Assembly (NCBI GenBank): GCA_045538755.1
Contig: JAZQEC010000019.1
Coordinates: forward strand, 1-46,735
Direction of reading: 5' to 3'
Source: UBA1738 sp045538755
Lineage (GTDB): Bacteria > Bacillota > Clostridia > UBA1381
Length of the DNA stretch: 46,735 nt
Shown here in pieces: positions 34,959 through 43,467 of the stretch (position 1 is the first letter of the stretch; the number at the start of each line of letters is the position of its first letter). The position numbers and the translations under genes were made by a program. Below the pieces are notes generated by a model. The model worked only from the letters and a program-made list of their open reading frames with translations. It searched no databases and was not told where the DNA came from.

Positions 34959-36176
34959 ATGGAAAATGTTTTTGACGTCTTAAAAGAACGTGGACTTATC
35001 GCCCAGACAACACACGAGGACGAAATCCGTGAGCTTTTGGGAAAAGAAAAAGTTACTTTTTATATCGGATTTGACCCGACTGCAGACAGCCTTCATGTAG
35101 GACATTTTTTGCAGATGGTTGTTATGAAACATATGCAGGATCACGGTCACAGACCGATTGCCTTGGTTGGCGGCGGAACAGGTCATATTGGCGACCCGTC
35201 GGGAAGAACAGATATGCGTCAGATGATGACGAAGGAAGTTATTGACCATAACTGTGAACGCTTTAAGGAACAGCTTTCAAGAATTATTGATTTTTCTGAC
35301 GGAAAAGCAATAATGGTTAATAATGCTGACTGGCTTTTGGACCTTAACTATGTAGAGTTTTTGCGTGACATCGGCTCGTGCTTTTCAGTAAATAAGATGC
35401 TGACAGCTGAATGCTTTAAGCAAAGACTTGAAAAAGGACTTTCTTTCCTTGAATTTAACTATATGCTTATGCAGAGCTATGACTTTTTGATGCTAAACCG
35501 TAAGTACGATTGTAAAATCGAGCTTGGCGGTGATGACCAGTGGTCAAATATCCTTGGCGGTATAGACCTTTGCCGTCGTAAAGACCAAAAGCAGACTTAT
35601 GGTATGACATTTACTCTTTTAACAACCTCAGAAGGTAAAAAGATGGGTAAGACTGCAAAGGGTGCTTTGTGGCTTGATGCTGAAAAGTGTAAGCCTTATG
35701 ACTTCTATCAGTATTGGGTGAATGTTTCTGACGCAGACGTTATCAAGTGCTTAAAACTTGTTACATTTGTGCCAATGGATGAAATTCGTGAGATGGAAAA
35801 ATGGGAAGGCGCAGAGCTTAATAAGGCTAAAAAGCGCCTGGCTTATGAGGTTACAAAGCTTGTTCACGGTGAAGAAACCGCAAATCAGGTGCAAAGCGCA
35901 GCAGAGGCAGTTTTTGCAGGCGGCGGCGTGAGCGACAATATGCCGACATCAGAGGTTGACGCCATTGACGGAAAAGGTATTCTTGACCTTTTATGCGAAA
36001 TCAAACTTATACCTTCAAAGGCTGAAGGAAGACGTTTGGTACAGCAGGGCGGAATCAGCATAAACGACGAAAAGGTCACAGATGTCAACCTGACATTAAA
36101 TAACAGCTTTTTGGGAGAAAAGGGTATGATTATCCGCAAGGGTAAAAAGGTATTCCACAGAGTTGTATTGAAGTAA
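34959..36176 (+). CDS. tyrS: Tyrosine--tRNA ligase
   Basis: A 405-residue class I synthetase that charges tRNA-Tyr. The ATP site shows DSLHVGHFLQM (HIGH variant HVGH) and KKMGKTAKGALWLD (KMSKS variant KMGKT); tyrosine recognition is in GFDPTADSLHVGH and GGDDQWSNILGG. A C-terminal S4 domain (AEGRRLVQQGGISINDEKV) is complete. A ribosome site AAGGAG lies before ATG 34959. It follows oadA by 12 bases, so it is probably on the Na+-pump transcript. No T-box leader is seen directly upstream. Confidence 0.96.
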   Translation: MENVFDVLKERGLIAQTTHEDEIRELLGKEKVTFYIGFDPTADSLHVGHFLQMVVMKHMQDHGHRPIALVGGGTGHIGDPSGRTDMRQMMTKEVIDHNCERFKEQLSRIIDFSDGKAIMVNNADWLLDLNYVEFLRDIGSCFSVNKMLTAECFKQRLEKGLSFLEFNYMLMQSYDFLMLNRKYDCKIELGGDDQWSNILGGIDLCRRKDQKQTYGMTFTLLTTSEGKKMGKTAKGALWLDAEKCKPYDFYQYWVNVSDADVIKCLKLVTFVPMDEIREMEKWEGAELNKAKKRLAYEVTKLVHGEETANQVQSAAEAVFAGGGVSDNMPTSEVDAIDGKGILDLLCEIKLIPSKAEGRRLVQQGGISINDEKVTDVNLTLNNSFLGEKGMIIRKGKKVFHRVVLK

Positions 36177-36230
36177 CAATTAACAAATGTACAGATCGGT
36201 TAACGATTTGTCAAAAGAATATAGTATAAA

Positions 36231-36269
36231 TCAAAAGAGAACCTGCATCGGAAACTGCGGGTTCTTTTG
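36231..36269 (+). terminator. Terminator after tyrS
   Basis: AGAACCTGCA pairs with TGCGGGTTCT around TCGGAAAC, followed by TTTGGTTTTT; an A-rich 5' flank extends the pairing, so it could also end transcription from the other side. Confidence 0.8.
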
Positions 36270-36345
36270 GTTTTTATGATATCAGAATATATATAAAACA
36301 GTAATGTATTAGTTTTTTTATTAAAGATAAAAACGTACTATTTTG

Positions 36346-36374
36346 TTGACAAGTGCTTGAATATATGATAAAAT
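36346..36374 (+). promoter_or_regulatory. Promoter of the polysaccharide cluster
   Basis: TTGACA (36346-36351), 17 bases, TAAAAT (36369-36374). No other clear promoter or terminator was seen between the genes from here to the window end, so this likely drives the whole cluster. Confidence 0.75.
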
Positions 36375-36379
36375 TTATG

Positions 36380-36537
36380 ATATATATGCTTATATATATT
36401 TTAAATGTTTTCCTAAATGATGAGCAGTGTATGGTGTAGCTGCTTATCTTGATTTAAGCGTATATGTCAGGGTTTTGTGCTTGAAAATAAATTTCATATA
36501 GCAAAACTGGGCATATATGAATGAAAAGAGGATTTTT
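36380..36537 (+). promoter_or_regulatory. Structured leader of the polysaccharide operon
   Basis: Two hairpins: GATGAGCAG (36419-36427) with CTGCTTATC (36440-36448); and CGTATATG (36459-36466) with CATATATG (36512-36519), reinforced by GTTTTG (36472-36477) with CAAAAC (36502-36507). The second ends at the upstream ATG 36517. Such leaders in long surface-glycan operons can serve antitermination factors (LoaP hairpins or EAR elements in Bacillota), but no specific class was recognised. Confidence 0.5.
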
Positions 36538-37659
36538 ATGGATAGAATATGGCTCTCCACGCCTACTATGCATGGCGAGGAACAGATTTATGTGAAAGAG
36601 GCATTTGACACAAACTGGATTGCACCATTAGGAAAAAATGTTACAGAATTTGAAAAGGAAATGGCAGAATATGTAGGTTGCAAAGCAGCTGCTGCGATGA
36701 CAGCAGGAACCCATGCTCTGCATATGGCTGTAAAGCTTGCAAATGTTAAAAAGGGAGATATTGTACTTTGTTCTGATTTAACCTTTGCAGCAACTGTAAA
36801 CCCTGTCAGCTATGAAGGCGGAGTACAGGTTTTAATTGACTCTGAAAGAGAGACATGGAATATGAGCCCTGAGGCACTTGAGAGGGCTTTAGAAAAATAC
36901 AAAGGAAAAGTTAAGGCAGTGATTTGCGCAAATCTTTACGGCACACCCGCAAAGCTTGATGAAATAGCTGATTTGTGCGAAAAATACGGCGCCGTACTGA
37001 TTGAAGACGCAGCAGAATCATTGTCAGCAAAATACAAAGGGATTCAAACAGGAACTTTTGGAAAGTATAATGCAATAAGCTTTAACGGAAATAAAATTAT
37101 AACATCATCAGGTGGCGGAATGTTCTTGTCAGACGATGAAGAAGCTGTTAAAAAAGTAAGATTTTACTCCACGCAGGCAAGAGATGCCGCTCCGTGGTAT
37201 CAGCATAGTGAGATTGGTTATAACTACCGTATGAGCAATGTTGTCGCAGGAATAGGTAGAGGCCAGCTTTTGCACCTCGAAGAGCATAAGGCTAAAAAGG
37301 CTGCTATTTACGAGCGTTATAAAAATGCATTCTCCAATCTTCCGATAGAAATGAATCCTTATTTAAGTTGCTGTGAACCTAACTTCTGGCTTAGCTGTTT
37401 TACAATAAACAAAGACGCTATTGCTAAGGTTACACCTGAAAAAATAAGACTCACACTTGAAGCGGAAAATATTGAGTCAAGACCGATATGGAAACCGATG
37501 CACCTGCAGCCTGTTTTTGCGGGAAGAGATTACATAACAGTAAATAACGATGATGTTGGTGCAGATATTTTTGATCGTGGACTATGCTTGCCTTCAGACA
37601 TAAAAATGTCAGAAGACGATCAAGCGAGGGTTATAAATATCATTAAGGAGTTATTTTAG
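36538..37659 (+). CDS. DegT/DnrJ/EryC1-type nucleotide-sugar aminotransferase
   Basis: A 373-residue PLP enzyme that makes amino-sugar nucleotides. Motifs include WLSTPTMHGEEQIYVKEAF, MTAGTHALHMAV, the cofactor-contact VLIEDAAESLSA and the Schiff-base lysine in ISFNGNKIITSSGGG. Similar proteins (PglE group) convert UDP-4-keto sugars to 4-amino sugars, for example for bacillosamine, and the next gene is PglC-like. ATG 36538 is favoured by AAAAGAGGA upstream; ATG 36517 is in frame and possible. First gene of the cluster, sharing one base with the next gene. Confidence 0.9.
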   Translation: MDRIWLSTPTMHGEEQIYVKEAFDTNWIAPLGKNVTEFEKEMAEYVGCKAAAAMTAGTHALHMAVKLANVKKGDIVLCSDLTFAATVNPVSYEGGVQVLIDSERETWNMSPEALERALEKYKGKVKAVICANLYGTPAKLDEIADLCEKYGAVLIEDAAESLSAKYKGIQTGTFGKYNAISFNGNKIITSSGGGMFLSDDEEAVKKVRFYSTQARDAAPWYQHSEIGYNYRMSNVVAGIGRGQLLHLEEHKAKKAAIYERYKNAFSNLPIEMNPYLSCCEPNFWLSCFTINKDAIAKVTPEKIRLTLEAENIESRPIWKPMHLQPVFAGRDYITVNNDDVGADIFDRGLCLPSDIKMSEDDQARVINIIKELF

Positions 37660-38342
37660 TGTATAAAAAATACTTTAAGCGTATTATAGATGTTGTTTGT
37701 GCATTAGCGGCAATTATCGTTTTTTGCTGGCTTTATATAATAGTAGCAGTGGTGGTCAGGGTAAAGCTTGGAAGTCCTGTTATATTTAGGCAGAAAAGAC
37801 CGGGACTCGGCGGAAAAATATTTACCCTGTATAAGTTCAGAACGATGACGGACGAAAAAGACGAAGACGGAAAACTTCTTCCTGATGATGTAAGGCTTAC
37901 GAAGTTTGGCAGATTTTTAAGGAAAACAAGCCTTGACGAACTGCCTGAGGCTTTTAATATTTTAAAGGGCGATATGAGTGTGGTTGGTCCAAGGCCGCAG
38001 CTTGTTCGGGATATGGTTTTTTTTACTGAGGAACAGATGAAACGCCAATCGGTAAAACCCGGACTTTCCGGTCTTGCGCAGGTTATGGGCAGAAACGGAA
38101 TTAGCTGGGAACAAAAAATCAATTATGATTTAGAGTACATAGAAAATATCACTTTTTCAGGCGATTGCAAGATTATTTTTATGACAGTCTGGACTGCCTT
38201 TGTAAAAAAAGACGGAATTTCTCAAGAGGGTATGGATACGGCAGAGGATTTTGGTGATTATCTTCTAAATGGAGATAAAATAACCCGTGAGGAATATGAC
38301 CAAAAACAGGAAGAGGCTCTGGAGCTACTTGCGTCAAGATAG
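37659..38342 (+). CDS. Initiating phosphoglycosyl transferase, PglC/EpsL-like
   Basis: A 227-residue monotopic membrane enzyme that transfers a phospho-sugar to undecaprenyl phosphate, the first membrane step of glycan assembly. The N-terminal hydrophobic segment (VVCALAAIIVFCWLYIIVAV) is followed by VIFRQKRPGLGGKIFTLYKF and the catalytic TSLDELPEAFNILKGDMSVV, then GPRPQL. A ~30-residue acidic tail (DAEDFGDYLL-like to the end) extends the core. GTG 37659 overlaps the aminotransferase stop by one base. Pairing with the aminotransferase suggests the first sugar is a diamino or 4-amino sugar. Confidence 0.9.
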   Translation: MYKKYFKRIIDVVCALAAIIVFCWLYIIVAVVVRVKLGSPVIFRQKRPGLGGKIFTLYKFRTMTDEKDEDGKLLPDDVRLTKFGRFLRKTSLDELPEAFNILKGDMSVVGPRPQLVRDMVFFTEEQMKRQSVKPGLSGLAQVMGRNGISWEQKINYDLEYIENITFSGDCKIIFMTVWTAFVKKDGISQEGMDTAEDFGDYLLNGDKITREEYDQKQEEALELLASR

Positions 38343-38350
38343 GAGAACGT

Positions 38351-39199
38351 ATGGATAGTTTTAAATTTTCTGTTTCGATTTGTGTTTACGGTAAAGATAA
38401 TGCACAGCATTTTGATACAGCGATGCACAGCATCTTTTCGCAGACTGTTATGCCAAGCGAAGTTGTTTTGGTAGTTGACGGACCTGTAAACGATAAAATT
38501 GATAATATTATTGAAAAATACACGCGTGAATTTGATATTTTAAAGGTCATACGTCTTAGTGAAAATAAAGGGCACGGAGACGCAAGACGAACAGGTCTTA
38601 AAAACTGTACATATGATTTGGTTGCCATAATGGATGCTGATGATATTTCACTGCCTGACCGCTTTGAAAAGCAAATTGCGGCATTTAGAAATGATAATGA
38701 AATAGACGTTGTCGGCGGAAATATTACTGAGTTTATCGGCGATGAGGAAAACATAGTCGGGAAAAGAACCGTTCCGCCAAGTGATGCAGAAATAAAGGAA
38801 TATTTAAAAACAAGATGCCCGATGAACTTGGTAACAGTTATGTTCAAAAAATCCTCAGTAGAGGATGTGGGCGGATTTATCGACTGGTACTGTGAAGAGG
38901 ACTATTATCTTTGGGCAAGAATGTTTTTGAAAAATAAGAAATTTGCTAATTTAAGTGATGTTTTGGTAAATGTCCGCGTAGGAGAGGATATGTATAAAAG
39001 ACGCGGAGGAAGTAAGTATTTTAAAAGCGAAGCAAAATTCCAGAAATACTTGCTTGATAATAAGATAATAACACTAGGCACATACATTCTAAACGTAACC
39101 AAAAGGCTTATTGTACAAGTTCTTATGCCGAACAGTATAAGGGGCTTTATATTTAAAAAATTTGCAAGGGAGAAATGGAATGTCGGAAAAGAAGTATAA
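38351..39199 (+). CDS. Family 2 glycosyltransferase
   Basis: A 282-residue GT-A fold transferase. The nucleotide-binding start (FSVSICVYGKDNAQHFDTAM), the acceptor loop ENKGHGDARRTGLKN and the metal-binding MDADDISLPDRF are clear, with ED at WYCEEDYYLWARM as the probable catalytic base. It adds a sugar to the growing lipid-linked unit on the inner face of the membrane; donor and linkage are unknown. AGGAGAAC precedes ATG 38351. It overlaps the next gene by 20 bases. Confidence 0.9.
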   Translation: MDSFKFSVSICVYGKDNAQHFDTAMHSIFSQTVMPSEVVLVVDGPVNDKIDNIIEKYTREFDILKVIRLSENKGHGDARRTGLKNCTYDLVAIMDADDISLPDRFEKQIAAFRNDNEIDVVGGNITEFIGDEENIVGKRTVPPSDAEIKEYLKTRCPMNLVTVMFKKSSVEDVGGFIDWYCEEDYYLWARMFLKNKKFANLSDVLVNVRVGEDMYKRRGGSKYFKSEAKFQKYLLDNKIITLGTYILNVTKRLIVQVLMPNSIRGFIFKKFAREKWNVGKEV

Positions 39200-39623
39200 A
39201 ATCGGATATACCACAGGTGTCTTCGATATGTTTCATATAGGACATTTGAATATTTTAAAAAGGGCAAAACAGCAGTGCGAGTACCTGGTTGTTGGTGTGT
39301 CTACCGATGAGGTGGTAAAGGAGTATAAGCATAAAGAACCGATAATTCCTTTTTCCGAGAGATGTGCTATAGTTGAGGCGATAAAATATGTGGACGAGGT
39401 TGTTCCACAAACTACTATGGATAAGGTTGCAGCATGGGAAAATATTAAGTTTGATGTTCTTTTTCATGGAAGTGATTGGAAAGGGTCAAATCTTTATAAC
39501 CAGTATGAAGAAGCTTTTAAAAAGTTTCAAGTAGATGTTGTTTTTCTGCCTCATACCGACGGTACATCTTCAACAGAACTGTCAAAAAAGTTGCAAAAGG
39601 ATAATCAAGATGATAAAAATTGA
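39180..39623 (+). CDS. TagD-like cytidylyltransferase
   Basis: A 147-residue nucleotidyltransferase with the HxGH motif in GVFDMFHIGHLNILKRAK, and a late HTDGTSSTELSKKL (the TSST..I signature position). TagD-type enzymes make CDP-glycerol; relatives make CDP-ethanolamine or ADP-heptose-type donors. Next to a LicD gene, it likely supplies a phospho-substituent donor for the glycan. It starts inside the previous gene and overlaps the next by 14 bases. Exact substrate is unknown. Confidence 0.87.
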   Translation: MSEKKYKIGYTTGVFDMFHIGHLNILKRAKQQCEYLVVGVSTDEVVKEYKHKEPIIPFSERCAIVEAIKYVDEVVPQTTMDKVAAWENIKFDVLFHGSDWKGSNLYNQYEEAFKKFQVDVVFLPHTDGTSSTELSKKLQKDNQDDKN

Positions 39624-40797
39624 TGATAAAGCGCGCTGCTGCGGATGTGGAAGCTGTGCAAGAAATTGTCCAAAAGATGCGATAAAGATAAGGGAAGACA
39701 AGGCGGGTTTTTTGTATCCTAATTTTGATGCCGATTTATGTGTTGAATGTGGGTTGTGTGAAGAGCTTTGTCCTGTTTTAAACCATAAAAACGAAGAAAA
39801 CACGGAGCATAATGTATACATAGCATTTGCAAAAGACAGAAATGACAGACTGAGCGGGTCGTCTGGAGGTATGTTCGGGACGATTGCAAAAAATGAAATG
39901 AGAAAAGGTGCAGTTGTATATGCGGCGGCATTTGACGAGAAACTAAAACTCCGCACAGCAAGTGCAAAAACTGAGGGCGAACTGTTGCCTTTTTACAAAT
40001 CCAAGTATCTTCAAAATGATTTGGCAGACAGTTTTTCCAAGATAAAAGAACAACTTCTAAACGGAGAACGTGTGATGTTTGTTTCAACACCGTGTCAGGT
40101 CTGGGCACTAAAGCTTTTTTTAAGGAAAGACTATGACAATCTTTTGACAGTAGATTTTGTATGTCACGGTGTACCTTCGCAGAAGCTTTTTGATAGATGC
40201 AAAGAACTTACAGAAAGCGAGCAAGGTATAAATATAAAAGATTTTGTTTTTAGAGCAAAAAAGAAGAACGGTGCAACGCCGCATTATTTCAAAATGAAAT
40301 ATATAAAAGGCGGTGTTGAGCATGAAAGAACAGCACTTTATTTAGAAGATTATTTCTATACGGGCTTTCAAAAGTATATTACGCTTCGGGACAGCTGTTA
40401 TGATTGTCAGTTTTCGTACAGTAATAGAGTATCAGATATAACTTTAGGAGATTTTCACGAAGTAGACAAATATATAAAGGGAATAAACCGCTTTGACGGA
40501 ATTTCAACATTGGTGACCAATACAATGAAAGGCGAGAGGGTTTGGGAAGAAATTAAAGACAATACGGTATTTCACCAGTTAGATTTTAAGCTCTTGCTTG
40601 AAAATGGGGAACTTATGTGCGGTGGTACCCAGAAGCCTAAAGGGCGTGATGAATTTATCTATAATCTGGAAACTTGTGATTTTAAAGATATAGTTTCTAA
40701 ATACTTAAACGGTAAACGACAAATAGCAAAGAGAGTTTACTATAATATGCCTAATATGGTTAGAAAAATAATGAAAAAGGTTTGGATAAGAGAATGA
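39610..40797 (+). CDS. 4Fe-4S protein with F420-hydrogenase beta-subunit-like domain
   Basis: A 395-residue protein with two 4Fe-4S clusters (CCGCGSCARNCP and CVECGLCEELCP), then FrhB N- and C-terminal-like domains: SGSSGGMFG, FVSTPCQVWALK, FVCHGVPSQKLF and CYDCQFSYSNRVSDITLGDF. Such proteins recur in exopolysaccharide clusters of Clostridia and Bacteroides, where they are thought to reduce or epimerise a sugar or transfer a pyruvyl-like group, but their activity is not established. ATG 39610 begins just ahead of the first cluster. It overlaps LicD by four bases (ATGA). Confidence 0.9.
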   Translation: MIKIDDKARCCGCGSCARNCPKDAIKIREDKAGFLYPNFDADLCVECGLCEELCPVLNHKNEENTEHNVYIAFAKDRNDRLSGSSGGMFGTIAKNEMRKGAVVYAAAFDEKLKLRTASAKTEGELLPFYKSKYLQNDLADSFSKIKEQLLNGERVMFVSTPCQVWALKLFLRKDYDNLLTVDFVCHGVPSQKLFDRCKELTESEQGINIKDFVFRAKKKNGATPHYFKMKYIKGGVEHERTALYLEDYFYTGFQKYITLRDSCYDCQFSYSNRVSDITLGDFHEVDKYIKGINRFDGISTLVTNTMKGERVWEEIKDNTVFHQLDFKLLLENGELMCGGTQKPKGRDEFIYNLETCDFKDIVSKYLNGKRQIAKRVYYNMPNMVRKIMKKVWIRE

Positions 40798-41675
40798 AAT
40801 TTATGCGAGAAAACCAAGAAGATACTTATGGTTTTTTAGAACTACAAGATAAAATTCTTGAAATTGCTGTAGATTTTGACAAATTCTGTAGTAACAATAA
40901 CATAAATTATTGTCTTATGGGCGGGTCTGCGCTTGGAGCAAAAAGGCATAGCGGATTTATTCCGTGGGACGATGATTTAGATGTGTTTATGACACCTCAG
41001 AACTATGAAAAATTCAGAAAATGCTTCTTGGAAATAGGCGACAAGGAGAAATATTATCTTCAGGAATGGGGCGAAACAGATGGTATGGTTACCATATCAA
41101 AAATTCGTATGAACAACACCTCATACATTGAAGAGGCTTTGGAAAATTATGATATTCACCACGGAATTTACATAGATATTTTTATACTGCATAATTGTCC
41201 AAACAATAAAGTGGCTCAAATGTATCAATGCCTGTGGGCAAAGTATGTTATTATGAAGGGGCTTGCATCAAGAGGATATAACCGCCGCAAAGGTTTTTTG
41301 GGGTTTGCACTTAAGGTAATAAACCTTTTCCCGGATAAATTTTTGGTAAAGTATGGGCTAAAGCAAGTCTATAAGTATCGCGACAAAGACACTGATTATT
41401 ACTGCAATTTTTTGGGAAAGGCAGTATTTAAAAATGCCATTTATAAAAAAGAGTGGTTTGAAAAAAGTGAGTATGCACCATTTGAAAAAGTAGAATTAAA
41501 AATACCGGAAAATTTACATGATTTTCTCACATTTCGTTTCGGTGACTATATGAAGCCGCCGTCGCCTGAGAGAATAAAATGGGAACAGCATGCAAAAAGC
41601 TGGGACACAAAAAAGGATTTTAGAGAATATGTAGCAAACATAACAGATTTTTCCGATGAAGAGAAATTGATATAG
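40794..41675 (+). CDS. LicD-family phosphotransferase
   Basis: A 293-residue nucleotidyltransferase-fold protein. The signature CLMGGSALGAKRHSGFIPWD then DDLDVFM is intact, as is a downstream KIRMNNTSYIEE and the HHGIYIDIFIL segment. LicD proteins attach phosphocholine or similar phospho-groups from CDP-linked donors to surface glycans. The TagD-like gene two positions upstream could make the donor. Start ATG 40794 overlaps the preceding stop (ATGA); the TTG at 40782 is unlikely. Confidence 0.9.
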   Translation: MKFMRENQEDTYGFLELQDKILEIAVDFDKFCSNNNINYCLMGGSALGAKRHSGFIPWDDDLDVFMTPQNYEKFRKCFLEIGDKEKYYLQEWGETDGMVTISKIRMNNTSYIEEALENYDIHHGIYIDIFILHNCPNNKVAQMYQCLWAKYVIMKGLASRGYNRRKGFLGFALKVINLFPDKFLVKYGLKQVYKYRDKDTDYYCNFLGKAVFKNAIYKKEWFEKSEYAPFEKVELKIPENLHDFLTFRFGDYMKPPSPERIKWEQHAKSWDTKKDFREYVANITDFSDEEKLI

Positions 41676-41683
41676 GTGGTTAA

Positions 41684-42490
41684 ATGAGTAAGCTTGAAGT
41701 TTTAGTTACAACAATGCATCAAAGTGATTTTTCAAAATATACCGAAATGAATCTTCAGACGGATGCAGTTTTGGCAAATCAGGCAGACGATAATTTTACA
41801 AAAGAAAATATAATCAATAATTCAAAGGTACGGCTTGTTACGACAAGCACAAGGGGACTGAGCAAAAACCGAAATATTGCAATGGAAAATATATCAGATG
41901 AGGCGGAATTTATTATGTTTTCGGATGATGACTTGGTTTTTTGTGACGGTTATGAGGAAATTGTTTTAAAGGAATTTGAAAATCAACCTGATGCTGATGC
42001 AATAAAGTTTAATCTGAATTGTGTATCGGAGAGAAAACTCAGCATGAGTCCTATAAAAAAGTTTGAGAAGGTTAGCAGAAGGAGAGTTACCTCATACGGT
42101 GTATGCGCTATGGCGGTAAGAAAGGATGTACTTTTAAAAAAGAACCTAAAATTCAATGAAAGATTTGGTTCAGGTACGGAAAACTATTGTGGTGAGGACA
42201 GTATATTTTTGCAGGAAATGTTCAAAAAGAGAATTTCACTTTTTGTATCGCCTATTTACATAGCAGATATTGACCAAAGCGTAAGCACTTGGAATGAGGG
42301 TCATACACAGAAGTATTTTACCGTATGCGGAATGATAATAAATGAATGTTATCCTGTTTTATCGCTTTTTCTTGTTATAAGAAGTGCAATTAAAGCGCAT
42401 ATGAGGGGAGATGCAAAACTCTCATTTATACAGATATTTAAATGCTATTATAAGGGTGTTTTTAAGAATATTAAAGAAAAAACTATGTAA
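41684..42490 (+). CDS. Family 2-like glycosyltransferase
   Basis: A 268-residue GT-A-type protein. It starts KLEVLVTTMHQSDFSKYTEM; the acceptor loop is TSTRGLSKNRNIAMEN and the metal-binding FSDDDLVFCDGYEE follows, with a late GSGTENYCGEDSIFLQEM carrying the probable catalytic ED. No membrane segment. It probably adds one sugar of the repeat unit. GTGGTTAA precedes ATG 41684. Specificity cannot be assigned. Confidence 0.85.
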   Translation: MSKLEVLVTTMHQSDFSKYTEMNLQTDAVLANQADDNFTKENIINNSKVRLVTTSTRGLSKNRNIAMENISDEAEFIMFSDDDLVFCDGYEEIVLKEFENQPDADAIKFNLNCVSERKLSMSPIKKFEKVSRRRVTSYGVCAMAVRKDVLLKKNLKFNERFGSGTENYCGEDSIFLQEMFKKRISLFVSPIYIADIDQSVSTWNEGHTQKYFTVCGMIINECYPVLSLFLVIRSAIKAHMRGDAKLSFIQIFKCYYKGVFKNIKEKTM

Positions 42491-42502
42491 AAAGGACTAA
42501 AG

Positions 42503-43432
42503 ATGGATAGTATCACAGTAAATAAAAATTTCTTAAGTCAATATCACACGACCTGCGCAAAAGGTATCGCAATGCTATGCGTGGTTTTAAGTCATATTGC
42601 AAATTCATAGGGTGTAAGGTGGTTTACTCCGTTAGGTGGTACAGGGGTTGCGGTATTTTTGATTTTGTCAGGATACGGACTCTGTATATCATACGAAAGA
42701 AATGGCTTAAAATCATTTTGGAAAAAACGATTTGTTGGTGCATATTTACCGTATGTATTGATGAATATTATAATGATTATTTTTACTGGCATAAGCAATG
42801 TTTCACCTGTGAGAATTATACTGAGCATACTTCTTATAAAGCCTTTAAGTGTATATTGGTGGTTTATGCAATACCTTTTTATTTGTTATTTTATTTTTTG
42901 GATAATAAATAAACTCGACGTTAGTGAAAAAGCAAAAGAACGGACATTTTTAATTATTGGAGCATTGCTGTTTGTCGTTATGCAAAGAGGCTTGTGGGCG
43001 GAACAATCGCTGTCATTTATCTTTGGTATTTATCTTGCTAAAAATAATATAGACAAAAAGAAATTTTCCGTTGGAATCGTAGCAATCATTTTGGGTATAT
43101 TTGCTCTTGCAGTTAAGCAATTACCAATAATAAGGAATAATCAAGATGTAGTATACTTATGGAACATTGTTCAGCTTGTAAATAAATTCTGTTTAGCCGT
43201 AGGCATAGTATGTTTTACTTCGCTTGCTGTTAAGATTAGAGCGGGAAAGATTTTATACTATATTGGCATTGTATCATTTGAAATATATTTAATACATTCT
43301 TATACTATCAGCTTTATCAACGAGCAAACAATTATGGAATATGTTAACTTTATATTGAGTACAACAGTAGGAACAGTTTTGTTATATTTTGCTGATAAAC
43401 ATTTGTCAAAGCGATTATTACAAACAGCGTAG
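42503..43432 (+). pseudogene. Family 3 (OafA/NodX-like) acyltransferase interrupted by an amber stop
   Basis: From ATG 42503 the frame reads MDSITVNKNFLSQYHTTCAK, then GIAMLCVVLSHIANS, and stops at TAG 42608-42610. The same frame continues without a shift as GVRWFTPLGGTGVAVFLILS then GYGLCISYERNGLKSFWKKR, and on through about eight membrane segments to 43432. Together this is a complete acyltransferase-3 protein (start H in SHIAN, then LSGYGL) that would O-acetylate or acylate a glycan. TAG is an ordinary stop elsewhere in this window, so this is most simply a nonsense mutation. A restart inside the gene lacks the catalytic His. Confidence 0.85.
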
Positions 43433-43467
43433 GTTTAAGTTTGATAGAAAAAGGTAAGGAGACTATA

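Noticed and set aside
42608..42610. Amber codon read as an amino acid (recoding)
   Set aside because: TAG ends several intact genes in this window (for example the aminotransferase at 37659), so a nonsense mutation is simpler.
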